From NCBI GenBank assembly GCA_963743325.1, contig CAVUOZ010000013.1, positions 166,146 through 230,145 on the forward strand: 64,000 nucleotides of DNA, in the 5' to 3' direction. Positions 10,447 to 19,867 of this stretch are shown piece after piece (positions within the stretch are counted from its first letter, which is position 1; each line of letters opens with the position of its first letter). The notes under the pieces were generated by a model. It was not told the DNA's origin and searched no databases. It was given only the letters and a program-made list of their open reading frames with translations. The stretch is from DATFVA01 sp963743325. GTDB taxonomy: Bacteria > Bacteroidota > Ignavibacteria > Ignavibacteriales > Ignavibacteriaceae. A program made the position numbers and the translations under genes.

Positions 10447-10750
10447 TTTTTCATCCGGGAAATTAGTATGGCTCTGTTTTTCATAAGTACAAATCTAAGA
10501 AAACCATATATCAAAAGAATAAATGAGTCTGGTCAACATCAAAAATGAGGCTGAGATATCAAATGGTATTTATTATAAATAATACCTAAATTTAGAAGGA
10601 TTAAGGGTAATGATTTATGCAGGTCTTTCCTCATATTACTGTTATGATTTATCAAAAAGGGATCATATGTTATGAAACCACTCATTTTTTGCATCCCGTT
10701 TATTTTAGTCTTTATTGCCGGGAACTAACGACTTTTTCCTGGGAGTTAAA
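10447..10750. other. Divergent intergenic region with a short peptide frame
   Basis: Divergent promoter space between the mannosidase gene and the next gene. An 18-residue hydrophobic frame at 10672-10728 (MKPLIFCIPFILVFIAGN) looks like an isolated or decayed signal peptide. No other structure was seen. Confidence 0.45.
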
Positions 10751-11617
10751 ATGAAAAAATTAATATGCCTTCTCATATTTTTTTTCTTTTTAACAGATAG
10801 TTCATCCTCTTGTGGGAGAGAAAATTTTTCACATAGAGAAGAATCTAATGCAATACTTTACAGGTCAGCTAGTCCAGCAGAAAGGTCAATAAAAAACTAT
10901 CCTGATTGTATTTCGGAAAAGTATAATGACATTAATTATGAATTTGAAATTAAAGATGAATCATATTCCATACCTGTCAGGATTTTTGACTTTAAGTCAT
11001 CTGAAAATTCTTTTGGAAAGAAAATTACAGAACACTTCAATAATTATGCTGGACATTCCTCATGGTCTGAAAATTTTGATACTACAGCTTCGAAATCAGA
11101 TGCTGATGATTATAATAAACAAAGCTTTGCTTTTGGCATAAGGTATGAGTTATTCTTCATGTTCTTAAGGACTGCCATTAGTGGAAATACTGTAAAAGCT
11201 GGTGGAGGCATACTTAATTTCCATTATACATTTGGCCTGGGATTCCCCGATAACTATAGAATTTATCTTCAATTTGGTTATTCTTATGTTAATGAAGATT
11301 TTTACGGCGCTGATTTTGGAATATTTTTACAAGCTAATTTATATAAAGGAATTTATGGAGTATTAGGAGTAGATTTTTTTAATAACTCAGGCTTTGCTCA
11401 TGGGGTATCTGTAAGTTATGACAAAAGCTTTATCCTGTATTGCGTGGGAGCCGGTTATCAAATATCTAAGCATTTTATTATGGATTTGACATTCTCTATT
11501 CCAAATGATAAAGTGTTCGGATACGATTATGACTATAATTCCTCTAACGAATATGTTAAAGTAAATAAAATAAACAATGGTTTCTTAACATTAGGGTTTG
11601 AGTATATTTTCCGCTAA
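10751..11617 (+). CDS. Hypothetical outer-membrane beta-barrel protein
   Basis: A 288-residue protein. I chose the ATG at 10751 because GGGAG lies 5 bases upstream and the signal peptide begins there (MKKLICLLIFFFFLTDSSSSC); a longer frame from 10715 adds only residues ahead of it. The Cys after the Ser run could be a lipobox. The C-terminal half has alternating strands rich in Gly, Tyr and Phe (GGGILNFHYTFGLGFP, LQFGYSYVNEDFYG, FLTLGFEYIFR). The final aromatic residue is typical of a barrel. I do not recognise a specific family. It is probably an envelope protein; its neighbours give no clear functional link. Confidence 0.6.
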   Translation: MKKLICLLIFFFFLTDSSSSCGRENFSHREESNAILYRSASPAERSIKNYPDCISEKYNDINYEFEIKDESYSIPVRIFDFKSSENSFGKKITEHFNNYAGHSSWSENFDTTASKSDADDYNKQSFAFGIRYELFFMFLRTAISGNTVKAGGGILNFHYTFGLGFPDNYRIYLQFGYSYVNEDFYGADFGIFLQANLYKGIYGVLGVDFFNNSGFAHGVSVSYDKSFILYCVGAGYQISKHFIMDLTFSIPNDKVFGYDYDYNSSNEYVKVNKINNGFLTLGFEYIFR

Positions 11618-11648
11618 TGCTGAATTTATGATTAACTTAATATAATGG

Positions 11649-12608
11649 TTAATTCTTTCTTAACTGATCCAGCAATACAGCCAGGAGTATTACAACACCA
11701 ACTATAACCTGCTGAACATAACTTCCAACATTCAAAAGATTTAATCCATTCCTGAGTACAGCTATTAACATCGCACCGAGAAATGTTCCTATAATTGTTC
11801 CCCTTCCTCCGAAGAGACTTGTGCCGCCCACTACCACCGCGGCAATAACATCAAGTTCGTACATTAATCCTGCGTTAGGCTGACCCGAATTTATTCGTGA
11901 TGCAAGTAAAATACCAGCTAATGCCGAGAGAATCCCCGAAATTATATAAACAGAAATGAGAATTTTGTTTGTATTAATACCTGCCAGTCGTGCGGCTTCC
12001 ACATTGCCGCCGACAGCATAGACATATCTTCCAAATCTCGTTCTTGTTAATACAATATGGGAAACAATAAAGACAATAACCATAATTATAGTAGGAAAAG
12101 GAACTCCAATAATTCTCCCGCCTCCCAGATACGCAAAGACATCAGGTAATTCCCATACAGGTCTTCCTTCTGTATATACAAAAGAAGCTCCTCTCCAGAT
12201 TGTCATTAAAGCAAGTGTTACAATGAAAGGAGTGATCTTAAATTTTGTTACAAACATCCCAGCGATATATCCCGAGAAAACCCCGAATAATAATCCTGCG
12301 AATATTCCAAGTGAAAGACTGATATATACAGGTAAATTTATTTTAATTACACTCGTGGCAAGGATACCGGCAAAAGCAACAAGAGAACCAACGGACAAAT
12401 CTATTCCTGCAGTTAATATTACGAATGTCATTCCAGCTGCTATTATTGCTGTAATAGATGCCTGAAGAGAGATGTTTAACAGGTTTTCTGTAGTGAAGAA
12501 ATACTGTGAAAACTGTGAGAATAATATTATCTCTGCAATCAAAGCCAGGGCTATACTGAATTCACTTATTATCTCAACAAGTTTTACTTTCCCGGCCTTA
12601 GCCTGCAT
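11649..12608 (-). CDS. Ribose-type sugar ABC transporter permease
   Basis: A 319-residue polytopic membrane protein of the RbsC/BPD_transp_2 family, about the usual length. It shows the family motif ILTAGIDLSVGSLVAFAGI near the N-terminal third and the conserved VVVGGTSLFGGRGTIIGTFLGA near the end. I chose the ATG at 12608, which overlaps the TAA of the ATPase gene by 11 bases and has AAAGG upstream; a frame extending to 12638 would need a TTG start. It is the last gene of a binding protein-ATPase-permease operon read on the minus strand. The substrate is probably a monosaccharide; the neighbouring glycosidases make mannose or glucose derivatives reasonable guesses. Confidence 0.9.
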   Translation of the reverse strand: MQAKAGKVKLVEIISEFSIALALIAEIILFSQFSQYFFTTENLLNISLQASITAIIAAGMTFVILTAGIDLSVGSLVAFAGILATSVIKINLPVYISLSLGIFAGLLFGVFSGYIAGMFVTKFKITPFIVTLALMTIWRGASFVYTEGRPVWELPDVFAYLGGGRIIGVPFPTIIMVIVFIVSHIVLTRTRFGRYVYAVGGNVEAARLAGINTNKILISVYIISGILSALAGILLASRINSGQPNAGLMYELDVIAAVVVGGTSLFGGRGTIIGTFLGAMLIAVLRNGLNLLNVGSYVQQVIVGVVILLAVLLDQLRKN

Positions 12609-14100
12609 ATTTTGCCTTTGAAGAAAATTTAGTGGCAAGATTCAGTATCTTTTCCTGATCTGCTTCATCGTGTGAAAGTATTCCTGTAATCCTTCCCTCG
12701 CACATGACGATAATTCTATCGGAGATTCCCATCAGTTCGGGAAGTTCAGAAGAAATTACAATAATACCTTTTCCCTGTCCGGCGAGGTCATTAATCAGAT
12801 TATAAATTTCGAATTTAACGCCGACATCAATTCCTGCCGTAGGTTCATCAAATATCAGGATATTGGAATTCGTTTCCAGCCAACGGGCAAGTACAACTTT
12901 CTGCCTGTTTCCCCCGCTTAATGCTTCCACGCTTGTTTCAATTGACGGAGCTTTAATTCTTAATTGCTCAAACTGCTTTAATACCGCCGATGTTTCATTC
13001 ATTTTGTCGATAAAAAATCCTCTCACCATATTACCAAGGCTTGATACGGATATATTTTCACGTATGCTTAAATTCATAAACAGCCCGAGCAGATTCCTGT
13101 CCTCTGTGAGCAATGCTATTCCTGCATCTATTGCTTCTTTAGGAGAATTAATTTTTACTTCTTTATCATCAATGAAAATCTTACCGGAATTAATTTTGTC
13201 TGCCCCGAAAATTGCACGGACAAGTTCACTTCTCCCTGCGCCGGCCAGTCCCGCAATGCCAAGCACTTCTCCTTTGCAGAGGGAGAATGAAATATCATTT
13301 ATTTTATCCGAAATTAAATTCTGAACTCTCAAAATCTCATTACCCTTTACAGCTTTGCTGCGCGGATAATCATCTGCCAGTTCCCGCCCTACCATAAGCT
13401 TGATTAAGTCATTTTTATTGACTTCTCTAATATCTGCAGATTGAACCATTTTACCGTCACGCAGAACTGTAACCCGGTCACCGATATCAAAAATTTCTTC
13501 CAGCCGGTGAGAGATATAAATAATTCCGACTCCCTCAGCTTTTAATTTCTTTATTACCCCGAATAAATTTTTTATCTCAGTGCTTGTCAACGGAGCAGTA
13601 GGTTCATCCATAGCAAGTAATTTCACATTACCCACGATTGCTTTGGCGATTTCAATCATCTGCCGTTCTGCAGTACTCAGACGATAGACCTGATGAGTCA
13701 CATCTATACTTTCATCAAGTTGTGAAATAGTTTCCCCGGCTTTAATATTCATTTCTTTCTTGTTGAGAAAAAATGAATTTTTGATTTCTCTGCCCAGAAA
13801 AATATTTGCCGCAGCAGATAATTCCGGAACCAGCTTAAAGTCCTGATAAATAATGCTTATTCCGAGAGCCTGAGATCCGGAGGGAGAGTTATATTCTGCC
13901 TTTTCCCCATTTACAAAGATTTCCCCGCTGTCTTTTTTTAATGAGCCGGCTAAGACTTTCATCAGTGTTGATTTACCGGCACCGTTTTCACCAATGAGAC
14001 AATGAACCTCACCTGGATTTAAATCAATTGAGACTTTATCTAATGCCAAAACACCGGGATACTGTTTTACAATATCCCTCATCTCCAGCAGCTTATTCAT
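12598..14100 (-). CDS. Sugar ABC transporter ATP-binding protein (RbsA/MglA type)
   Basis: A 500-residue protein with two fused nucleotide-binding domains, the standard form for carbohydrate-uptake family 2 transporters. The first half has a full Walker A (GENGAGKST) and a Walker B ending AMDEPTAPL. The second half has a modified P-loop (GLAGAGRSEL), signature LSGGNRQK and Walker B LIFDEPTAG. The degenerate second P-loop is normal in this family. The start overlaps the stop of the binding-protein gene (ATGA), so the two are probably translationally coupled. It powers import through the permease encoded downstream. Confidence 0.93.
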   Translation of the reverse strand: MNKLLEMRDIVKQYPGVLALDKVSIDLNPGEVHCLIGENGAGKSTLMKVLAGSLKKDSGEIFVNGEKAEYNSPSGSQALGISIIYQDFKLVPELSAAANIFLGREIKNSFFLNKKEMNIKAGETISQLDESIDVTHQVYRLSTAERQMIEIAKAIVGNVKLLAMDEPTAPLTSTEIKNLFGVIKKLKAEGVGIIYISHRLEEIFDIGDRVTVLRDGKMVQSADIREVNKNDLIKLMVGRELADDYPRSKAVKGNEILRVQNLISDKINDISFSLCKGEVLGIAGLAGAGRSELVRAIFGADKINSGKIFIDDKEVKINSPKEAIDAGIALLTEDRNLLGLFMNLSIRENISVSSLGNMVRGFFIDKMNETSAVLKQFEQLRIKAPSIETSVEALSGGNRQKVVLARWLETNSNILIFDEPTAGIDVGVKFEIYNLINDLAGQGKGIIVISSELPELMGISDRIIVMCEGRITGILSHDEADQEKILNLATKFSSKAKYAG

Positions 14101-15032
14101 CTAGAAGAATTTTCTTTTTGAAGGGCTGCTTTATCAACTATTCCGACTTCCACAGGTGCATTTTTAGGTACAATTTTATTATTAAAGTACTCATTAATTA
14201 TGTCTATGGTTTTAGCCCCTATTTTCTTTGGATACTGCACAACATCGGCTTTCAGCGGTGAATCTTTTAATATTGCATCGACTGCAGGAGGCGTAGCATC
14301 ATAACCAATAATAACAATTCCTTTCCTGTTGAACTGCTTTACAGCATCAAGAGCTCCAAGAGCAGTATCATCATTTATTCCGAAGATTCCATTTAATTTG
14401 GGATTAGCCTGAAGTACATCTGCTGTAGCCTGCAAGGATCTGTCACGGACTCCCTGTCCGTTTACATCGGCAACAATTTTAATATCAGGATACTTATTTA
14501 CAGCTTCTCTGAATCCAGCAACCCTGTCAAGAACCGAAGTTATTGCAGGCTGATTAATGATTGCAACATTTCCTTTTCCATTTAATACTTTTGCCAGATA
14601 TTCCCCGGCAAGTCTTCCGCCCTGAACATTATCTGAAGCAATATGTGAAACAACTTTTCCCTCTTCGGCAGCTATATCTGCTGTAAATACAGGAATTCCG
14701 GCTTTATTGGCTTCGGCAATACCTGAACCGATACCCTTGGAATCAACCGGGGAGATAATAATAGCATCAACTTTGCGTGAGATGAAATCTTCAATCTGCG
14801 AAATCTGTTTTCCAAGATCCCAGTCAGCAGATGTAATGATTAAGCTGTATCCATATTTGTCTGCCTCATTTTTCAATCCCTCTTCCAGGTCACGATAGAA
14901 AATATGTCCGCGTGTTAAAAGGCTGACACCTATAGTTTTAGTGCTTTTTACATCATTATTAGTTTTCTCACCGCATGATAAAAGTAATATTGTTATTATT
15001 ATTACTGTTAAGAAATAATATGGTCTGTTCAT
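14097..15032 (-). CDS. Sugar-binding lipoprotein of ABC transporter (RbsB type)
   Basis: A 311-residue periplasmic-binding protein of the Peripla_BP_4 family. The N-terminus is a lipoprotein signal with lipobox LLLSC near residue 20. After it come GVSLLTRGHIFYRDLEEGL, the DAIIISPVDSKG segment, the FTADIAAE segment and GIFGINDDTALGALDA, all in their expected order. It is the first gene of the transporter operon and would deliver a sugar to the permease. Its promoter must lie in the 164-base gap shared with the divergent glycosidase gene, so both may be controlled together. Confidence 0.9.
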   Translation of the reverse strand: MNRPYYFLTVIIITILLLSCGEKTNNDVKSTKTIGVSLLTRGHIFYRDLEEGLKNEADKYGYSLIITSADWDLGKQISQIEDFISRKVDAIIISPVDSKGIGSGIAEANKAGIPVFTADIAAEEGKVVSHIASDNVQGGRLAGEYLAKVLNGKGNVAIINQPAITSVLDRVAGFREAVNKYPDIKIVADVNGQGVRDRSLQATADVLQANPKLNGIFGINDDTALGALDAVKQFNRKGIVIIGYDATPPAVDAILKDSPLKADVVQYPKKIGAKTIDIINEYFNNKIVPKNAPVEVGIVDKAALQKENSSR

Positions 15033-15196
15033 ATATCACCAGTAGATTATACTTTATTAAAGATATTTGTGAGAGATTTGATTCCAAATTGGTTAGTCTT
15101 AAAAAACACTGTATTAAATGTAATTAAATCTCTAAATTAATTTAAGTTTTGTAATAATAATTTTTTAAATGAAATAGCTTCCAGCTTAACCTGAAT
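15033..15196. promoter_or_regulatory. Shared divergent promoter region, transporter and glycosidase
   Basis: This 164-base AT-rich gap separates the divergent starts of the sugar-binding protein and the GH63-like enzyme, so it must hold both promoters. I did not find a clear operator palindrome and do not name a regulator. Confidence 0.45.
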
Positions 15197-17818
15197 ATGA
15201 ATAAAGAAAAGGAACGTCTTTCTGAATATACGGCAAGAAAGAAGGATTGGAAATTATGGGGACCTTATCTTTCCGAAAGGCAATGGGGAACTGTGCGTGA
15301 AGACTATAGCACAAATGGTGATGCATGGAATTATTCCACTCATGATCAGTCCAGAAGTAAAGCATACCGGTGGGGTGAAGAAGGTATCGCAGGAATTTGT
15401 GACAGGAAGCAGCTGCTTTGTTTTTCACTTGCACTATGGAATGGCAGGGATCCGATAATCAAAGACACTTTTTTTGGTTTATCGGGTAAACAGGGAAACC
15501 ACGGGGAAGATGTAAAGGAATATTATTATTATCTCGATAATGTGCCTACACATTCTTACATGAAGATGCTCTATAAATATCCTCAGAATGAATTTCCGTA
15601 TAAACAGCTTATCGAAGAAAATCAAAAACGATCCAGGCAGCAGGGTGAATATGAACTAATTGATACCGGGATTTTTTCGGATGATAAATATTTTGATGTG
15701 TTCATTGAATATGCCAAGAATAATCCTGAAGATATCCTGATTAAAATAACAGCATTTAATCGTGGAAATACCAGCGCTGATCTTCATATTATACCCCAAT
15801 TATGGTTTAGAAATACCTGGGCCTGGGGTTATGATGATTACAAGCCAGGCCTGGCCAAAAAACGCGGCAATCTGGTTGAAATAGATCATAAAAAGTTAGG
15901 ACAATATTACCTCTACTATGAAAATGGGGAAGTTCTTTTCTGTGAAAATGAGACCAATAAGCAGCGCTTTTACAATGAAACAAATTCATCCAAGACTAAA
16001 GACGGATTGAATGAATATATTATAAATGGAATTAAAGATGCGGTCTCAAGTGAAAACAAAGGAACTAAACTCGGAATTGATTATAAAATCCAGGTAAGCA
16101 GCAAATCTTCTAAATCATTACGACTCAGACTGACTTCACACAGGCAAACAGATTTTCTAAAAGAATTTGAAGACATTTTTGATGAAAGAATCCAGGAAAC
16201 GGAATACTTTTACGAGGAGATTCAAAAGGATATAAAGGACAAAGAAAAAAGAGCGATTCAAAGGCAGGCATTTGCCGGAATTCTATGGAATAAGCAATAT
16301 TATAATTTCGATATTTCTCAGTGGCTTAATGGAGACCCCGCTCAGCCAAAACCTCCCGAGGAAAGACTAAACGGAAGAAACAGTGATTGGGTTCACTTGA
16401 ATAATGAAGATGTTATTTCAATTCCGGATAAGTGGGAATTTCCCTGGTATGCTGCATGGGATCTTGCATTCCACTGTATACCTATTGCCCTGATAGACCC
16501 GGATCTTGCCAAAAAACAGCTGCTTCTGCTTACAAGAGAATGGTATATGCATCCGAACGGTGAACTTCCGGCCTATGAGTGGAACTTCTCAGATGCTAAC
16601 CCGCCGGTCCATGCTTATGCTGCCTGGCGTGTGTTTAAGATAGATGAAAAAGCAAACGGGAAAAAGGATCTTCAGTTTCTGGAATCAATCTTTCATAAAT
16701 TATTATTGAATTTTACCTGGTGGGTAAACCGAAAAGACACGCAAAACAGGAATATTTTCCAGGGCGGCTTTCTGGGATTAGATAATATCGGAATTTTCGA
16801 CAGAAGCACTGAACTCCCCGGAGACGGACATATAGAGCAGGCGGATGCAACAAGCTGGATGGCCATGTATTGCCTAAACATGATGAGAATATCAATTGAG
16901 CTTGCGAGACACAACCCCTCCTATCAGGATATGGCTTCAAAGTTTTTCCAGCATTTTCTATATATTGCCGGAGCCATGGCTAATATCGCCGACAAAGGAA
17001 TAGACTTATGGAATGCACAGGATGAATTCTTTTATGATGTTCTTCATCTTGATGTGAAAAATGATATACAGATTAAAATCCGTTCAATGGTTGGATTAAT
17101 TCCTTTGTTTGCTGTGGAAGTGCTGGAACCTGATCTGGTTGATTCACTTCCCGAATTTTCAAGCAGGCTTGACTGGTTTTTAAATTACCGTAAGGATCTC
17201 GCTTCACTGGTATCACGCTGGCATGTACCTGGCAAGGGTGATAGAAGACTTCTGTCACTGCTCAGAGGACACAGAATGAAGCGATTATTGTACAGGATGC
17301 TGGATGAAACCGAATTCCTTTCAGAATACGGTGTCAGATCACTTTCAAAATTTTATAAAGATCATCCGTATTCAATGGAACTGGGAAATAATACATTTCT
17401 GATTAATTATGAACCCGCGGAGGCCGAAACAAAGATATTCGGAGGTAATTCAAACTGGAGAGGACCAGTCTGGTTTCCGGCAAATTTCTTAATTATCGAA
17501 TCGCTTCAGAGATTTCATCATTACTATGGGAATGAGTTCAAAGTTGAATATCCCTCCGGATCCGGTAATCAATTTACTCTTGAGGAAATATCTAATAAGC
17601 TTACTGAAAGAATAACGAAAATATTTACAAAAAACCCCGGGGGTGAAAAACCTGTTTATGGCAAAAATGAAAAGCTCCAGTATGATCCAAATTTCAAAGA
17701 TTACACCCTGTTTTATGAATATTTCAATGGAGATACCGGTGAAGGGCTGGGTGCTTCACACCAAACCGGATGGACAGGATTAATTGCAAAACTTCTTCAA
17801 CCGCGTGAAAAGGATTAA
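15197..17818 (+). CDS. GH63/MGH1-like glycosidase, cytoplasmic
   Basis: An 873-residue protein without a signal peptide. It opens with KLWGPYLSERQWGTVREDYS and WGEEGIAGICD, then FSLALWNGRDPIIKDTFFGL. This N-terminus is seen in a group of large bacterial proteins annotated as glucosidase or MGH1-like glycoside hydrolase. The (alpha/alpha)6 catalytic part follows: FPWYAAWDLAFHCIP near residue 415, WNFSDANPPVHAYA, then SNWRGPVWFPANF near 755 and the closing GASHQTGWTGLIA. Families GH63 and GH37 share these last two motifs. It probably hydrolyses glucosyl- or mannosyl-containing oligosaccharides after import by the adjacent transporter. The exact substrate cannot be read from the sequence. Confidence 0.8.
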   Translation: MNKEKERLSEYTARKKDWKLWGPYLSERQWGTVREDYSTNGDAWNYSTHDQSRSKAYRWGEEGIAGICDRKQLLCFSLALWNGRDPIIKDTFFGLSGKQGNHGEDVKEYYYYLDNVPTHSYMKMLYKYPQNEFPYKQLIEENQKRSRQQGEYELIDTGIFSDDKYFDVFIEYAKNNPEDILIKITAFNRGNTSADLHIIPQLWFRNTWAWGYDDYKPGLAKKRGNLVEIDHKKLGQYYLYYENGEVLFCENETNKQRFYNETNSSKTKDGLNEYIINGIKDAVSSENKGTKLGIDYKIQVSSKSSKSLRLRLTSHRQTDFLKEFEDIFDERIQETEYFYEEIQKDIKDKEKRAIQRQAFAGILWNKQYYNFDISQWLNGDPAQPKPPEERLNGRNSDWVHLNNEDVISIPDKWEFPWYAAWDLAFHCIPIALIDPDLAKKQLLLLTREWYMHPNGELPAYEWNFSDANPPVHAYAAWRVFKIDEKANGKKDLQFLESIFHKLLLNFTWWVNRKDTQNRNIFQGGFLGLDNIGIFDRSTELPGDGHIEQADATSWMAMYCLNMMRISIELARHNPSYQDMASKFFQHFLYIAGAMANIADKGIDLWNAQDEFFYDVLHLDVKNDIQIKIRSMVGLIPLFAVEVLEPDLVDSLPEFSSRLDWFLNYRKDLASLVSRWHVPGKGDRRLLSLLRGHRMKRLLYRMLDETEFLSEYGVRSLSKFYKDHPYSMELGNNTFLINYEPAEAETKIFGGNSNWRGPVWFPANFLIIESLQRFHHYYGNEFKVEYPSGSGNQFTLEEISNKLTERITKIFTKNPGGEKPVYGKNEKLQYDPNFKDYTLFYEYFNGDTGEGLGASHQTGWTGLIAKLLQPREKD

Positions 17819-18045
17819 AGTAACCCGTCTAAATTCCTTATAGACACATCATTAAATAATACACACCTTCAGGAAAGTCATTATGGTGAGTTTTCATTCA
17901 AAGAATGAATAAGGGTATTTTATAAAGTAACTGGAAGTGATTTTACAATATAAGTGCTGAGAATCCATAAAGTTTTTAGGCTGCCACAATATCAGCTAAT
18001 ATTATTGTTAATCGGGTAAAACAGGAATGCGTTCCCCTACATTCC

Positions 18046-18291
18046 TTACTTTTTTTCTTCCTTTTTTGTTTTTTCGACTTCAGAAGCCAGTCTTAACAGC
18101 TTTCTGAAGTGAGCCATTTTATCCTTATCAGACATCAAAGATTTATGTTTAAATCTTTTGACAACCTGGCTCAATTTGATATCCCCCTGACTCTGATGCT
18201 GAGATCTTCTACTCAGGTAATCCTTAAGAATTCTCACCTGTTCAGATGTCGGTTTGTTAGTTAGGTTTATCTTGGGCATAGGACTCATCAA
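18046..18291 (-). CDS. Small basic hypothetical protein
   Basis: An 81-residue, lysine- and arginine-rich frame with the composition of a real small protein (PTSEQVRILKDYLSRRSQ ... FRKLLRLASEVEKTKKEEKK). There is no signal peptide or membrane segment, and helices are likely throughout. A second ATG lies one codon inside, and a third at codon 5. I do not recognise a family; the basic charge would suit nucleic-acid or ribosome contact, but that is only a guess. It stands alone between two intergenic stretches. Confidence 0.5.
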   Translation of the reverse strand: MMSPMPKINLTNKPTSEQVRILKDYLSRRSQHQSQGDIKLSQVVKRFKHKSLMSDKDKMAHFRKLLRLASEVEKTKKEEKK

Positions 18292-18527
18292 GAATTATAA
18301 TTATTATCTTTTACTACTAGTTTATTTATGGGATTTTTTTGCGCTCCGTAAAAGTAAATACAACGACAAATAAAAACAAGTATTTGGTTCTAAAAGAGAT
18401 TTTTTCATTTTCTTAGTCACTTTTCCTGGTTTAAAAACTGTCATATGCAAACAAATTAATGGACAAAAAACTCCCTTTAAATATAAATTAAGCCTTTATT
18501 TCCAAAATTTTAATAGAATATGCAGCA

Positions 18528-18788
18528 TCACAAGTTCCGGTGAGAGAATGCCTGCAGGCAAATCCGGAGCCATCCGTCCTGATCCGTTCATAATTAACCT
18601 TTATCAAAGAAAATGTTGCCCACAGATACATAAGTAATGGCAATTCCGGTTCATAACCGGATTAAAGCTATCAGATCCCAGGCATTCACTGTACCCTCGC
18701 AGGATAGAAAAGTTCCAGGCAGATGTTGATGAAGTAGAGAATTAATCAGGTGCTACTACCTGAACCGGATCCTTATGGGTATACAACT
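18528..18788 (+). ncRNA. Candidate structured RNA ending at a terminator
   Basis: No protein-like frame fills 18292-18840, yet the right part shows nested complementarity. GAATGCCTG at 18546-18554 pairs with CAGGCATTC at 18679-18687. Inside that, AATCCGG at 18561-18567 pairs with CCGGATT at 18657-18663, while CCGGTT-CAT-AACCGG offers a competing local hairpin. A TAGAAT box at about 18513 could be a promoter -10, and a strong terminator follows at 18789. A long imperfect rod of about 200 bases is the general shape of 6S RNA, but I cannot assign a family. The strand is inferred from the terminator, which also works in the other direction. Confidence 0.3.
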
Positions 18789-18822
18789 AAAAAAGCTGCC
18801 TGCGTTAACAGGCAGCTTTTTA
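18789..18822. terminator. Bidirectional rho-independent terminator
   Basis: A perfect 13-bp stem, AAAAAGCTGCCTG with CAGGCAGCTTTTT, closes a six-base loop and ends in T-runs on both strands. It lies 19 bases after the stop of the minus-strand dihydroorotate-dehydrogenase-like gene, which it should terminate. On the plus strand it could end the candidate RNA upstream. Confidence 0.85.
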
Positions 18823-18840
18823 ATGAGAGAATTACTATTA

Positions 18841-19833
18841 TTATTTATTATATGAGTGAAGAAGTTTCATATAATTTGCCCGTTCAAATACAGACGGGTC
18901 AGCCACATTCATATAACTCATACTTCCGCGCATAAGTTCAATCGATTCATATTCATTTACTTCCATCCAGAATTTAAGCTTAGTTAGCACATCTGAAATA
19001 TGACCAATACCGAATTTAAGGAGACAGGAAAGCATCTGAGTAACTTTTGCTCCAACCATAATCATCTTGATAACATCCGTCTCTGAATATATTCCGCTTG
19101 TTGCTGCCAGGTCAGCATTTATTTTTTTATAGAGAATGGCAATCCATCTCAGAGGGAGTCTCATTGACATGGGAGTACTTAACAAAACGTTTGGAATAAC
19201 TTCAAGGGTCTCAAGATCAATATCAGGCTGATAAAACCTGTTGAACATCAGTAGTCCTTTAGCACCGGCTTTATCAAGCTGTGAAGCCATATTAGCCACT
19301 GAACTGAAATATGGATGCATTTTAACTGCAACAGGTATATTTATGCTTGAAGTAACAGCCTTCACAATTTCCACATAATCATTTTCAACTGCCGTACTAT
19401 TCTTTGAAGCATCGGCTGCCAGCAGGTAAATATTTAATTCAAGAGCATCCGCACCGGCTGATTCGATTTTCTTTGCATAATCAACCCAGCCGCCAAGAGA
19501 TTTACCATTGAGGCTTGCAATCACGGGAATATCAACGGCGGATTTGGCTTTCCTTATGTGCTCGAGATATTCTTCAGGTCCTGTCTTAAATCCAAAGGGT
19601 TCTGAAAAATAAGTGGTGGCCTCTGCAAAGCTTTCATTGTGAATCGTGGTAAAATAGTTCAGTTCGAGTGATTCATGTTCAATCTGCTCTTCAAAGAGGG
19701 AGTACAGAACTACAGCTGCTGCCCCGGCATCTTCCATTAATTTAATATTCGAAATATCCTCGGATAATGGACTTGCTGATGGGACTATAGGATTTTTTAA
19801 CGGTAAACCCAGATAGTTTGTTGAAAGATCCAT
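18841..19833 (-). CDS. Dihydroorotate dehydrogenase-like flavoprotein
   Basis: A 330-residue TIM-barrel protein of the dihydroorotate dehydrogenase/PreA superfamily. The N-terminus, STNYLGLPLKNPIVPSASPL, and PVIASLNGKSLGGWVDYA are characteristic, as are DALELNIY and PVAVKMHPYFSS. Many anaerobic bacteria carry this DHOD-like gene next to pyruvate:ferredoxin oxidoreductase, and here it follows nifJ after 34 bases, probably in one operon. It lacks the iron-sulfur domain of PreA. Because catalysis in true PyrD needs specific residues I could not confirm, a role in pyrimidine synthesis is not assumed. Confidence 0.85.
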   Translation of the reverse strand: MDLSTNYLGLPLKNPIVPSASPLSEDISNIKLMEDAGAAAVVLYSLFEEQIEHESLELNYFTTIHNESFAEATTYFSEPFGFKTGPEEYLEHIRKAKSAVDIPVIASLNGKSLGGWVDYAKKIESAGADALELNIYLLAADASKNSTAVENDYVEIVKAVTSSINIPVAVKMHPYFSSVANMASQLDKAGAKGLLMFNRFYQPDIDLETLEVIPNVLLSTPMSMRLPLRWIAILYKKINADLAATSGIYSETDVIKMIMVGAKVTQMLSCLLKFGIGHISDVLTKLKFWMEVNEYESIELMRGSMSYMNVADPSVFERANYMKLLHSYNK

Positions 19834-19867
19834 TTTAATTTCCTTTAATTTTATTCTTCAATAAATC

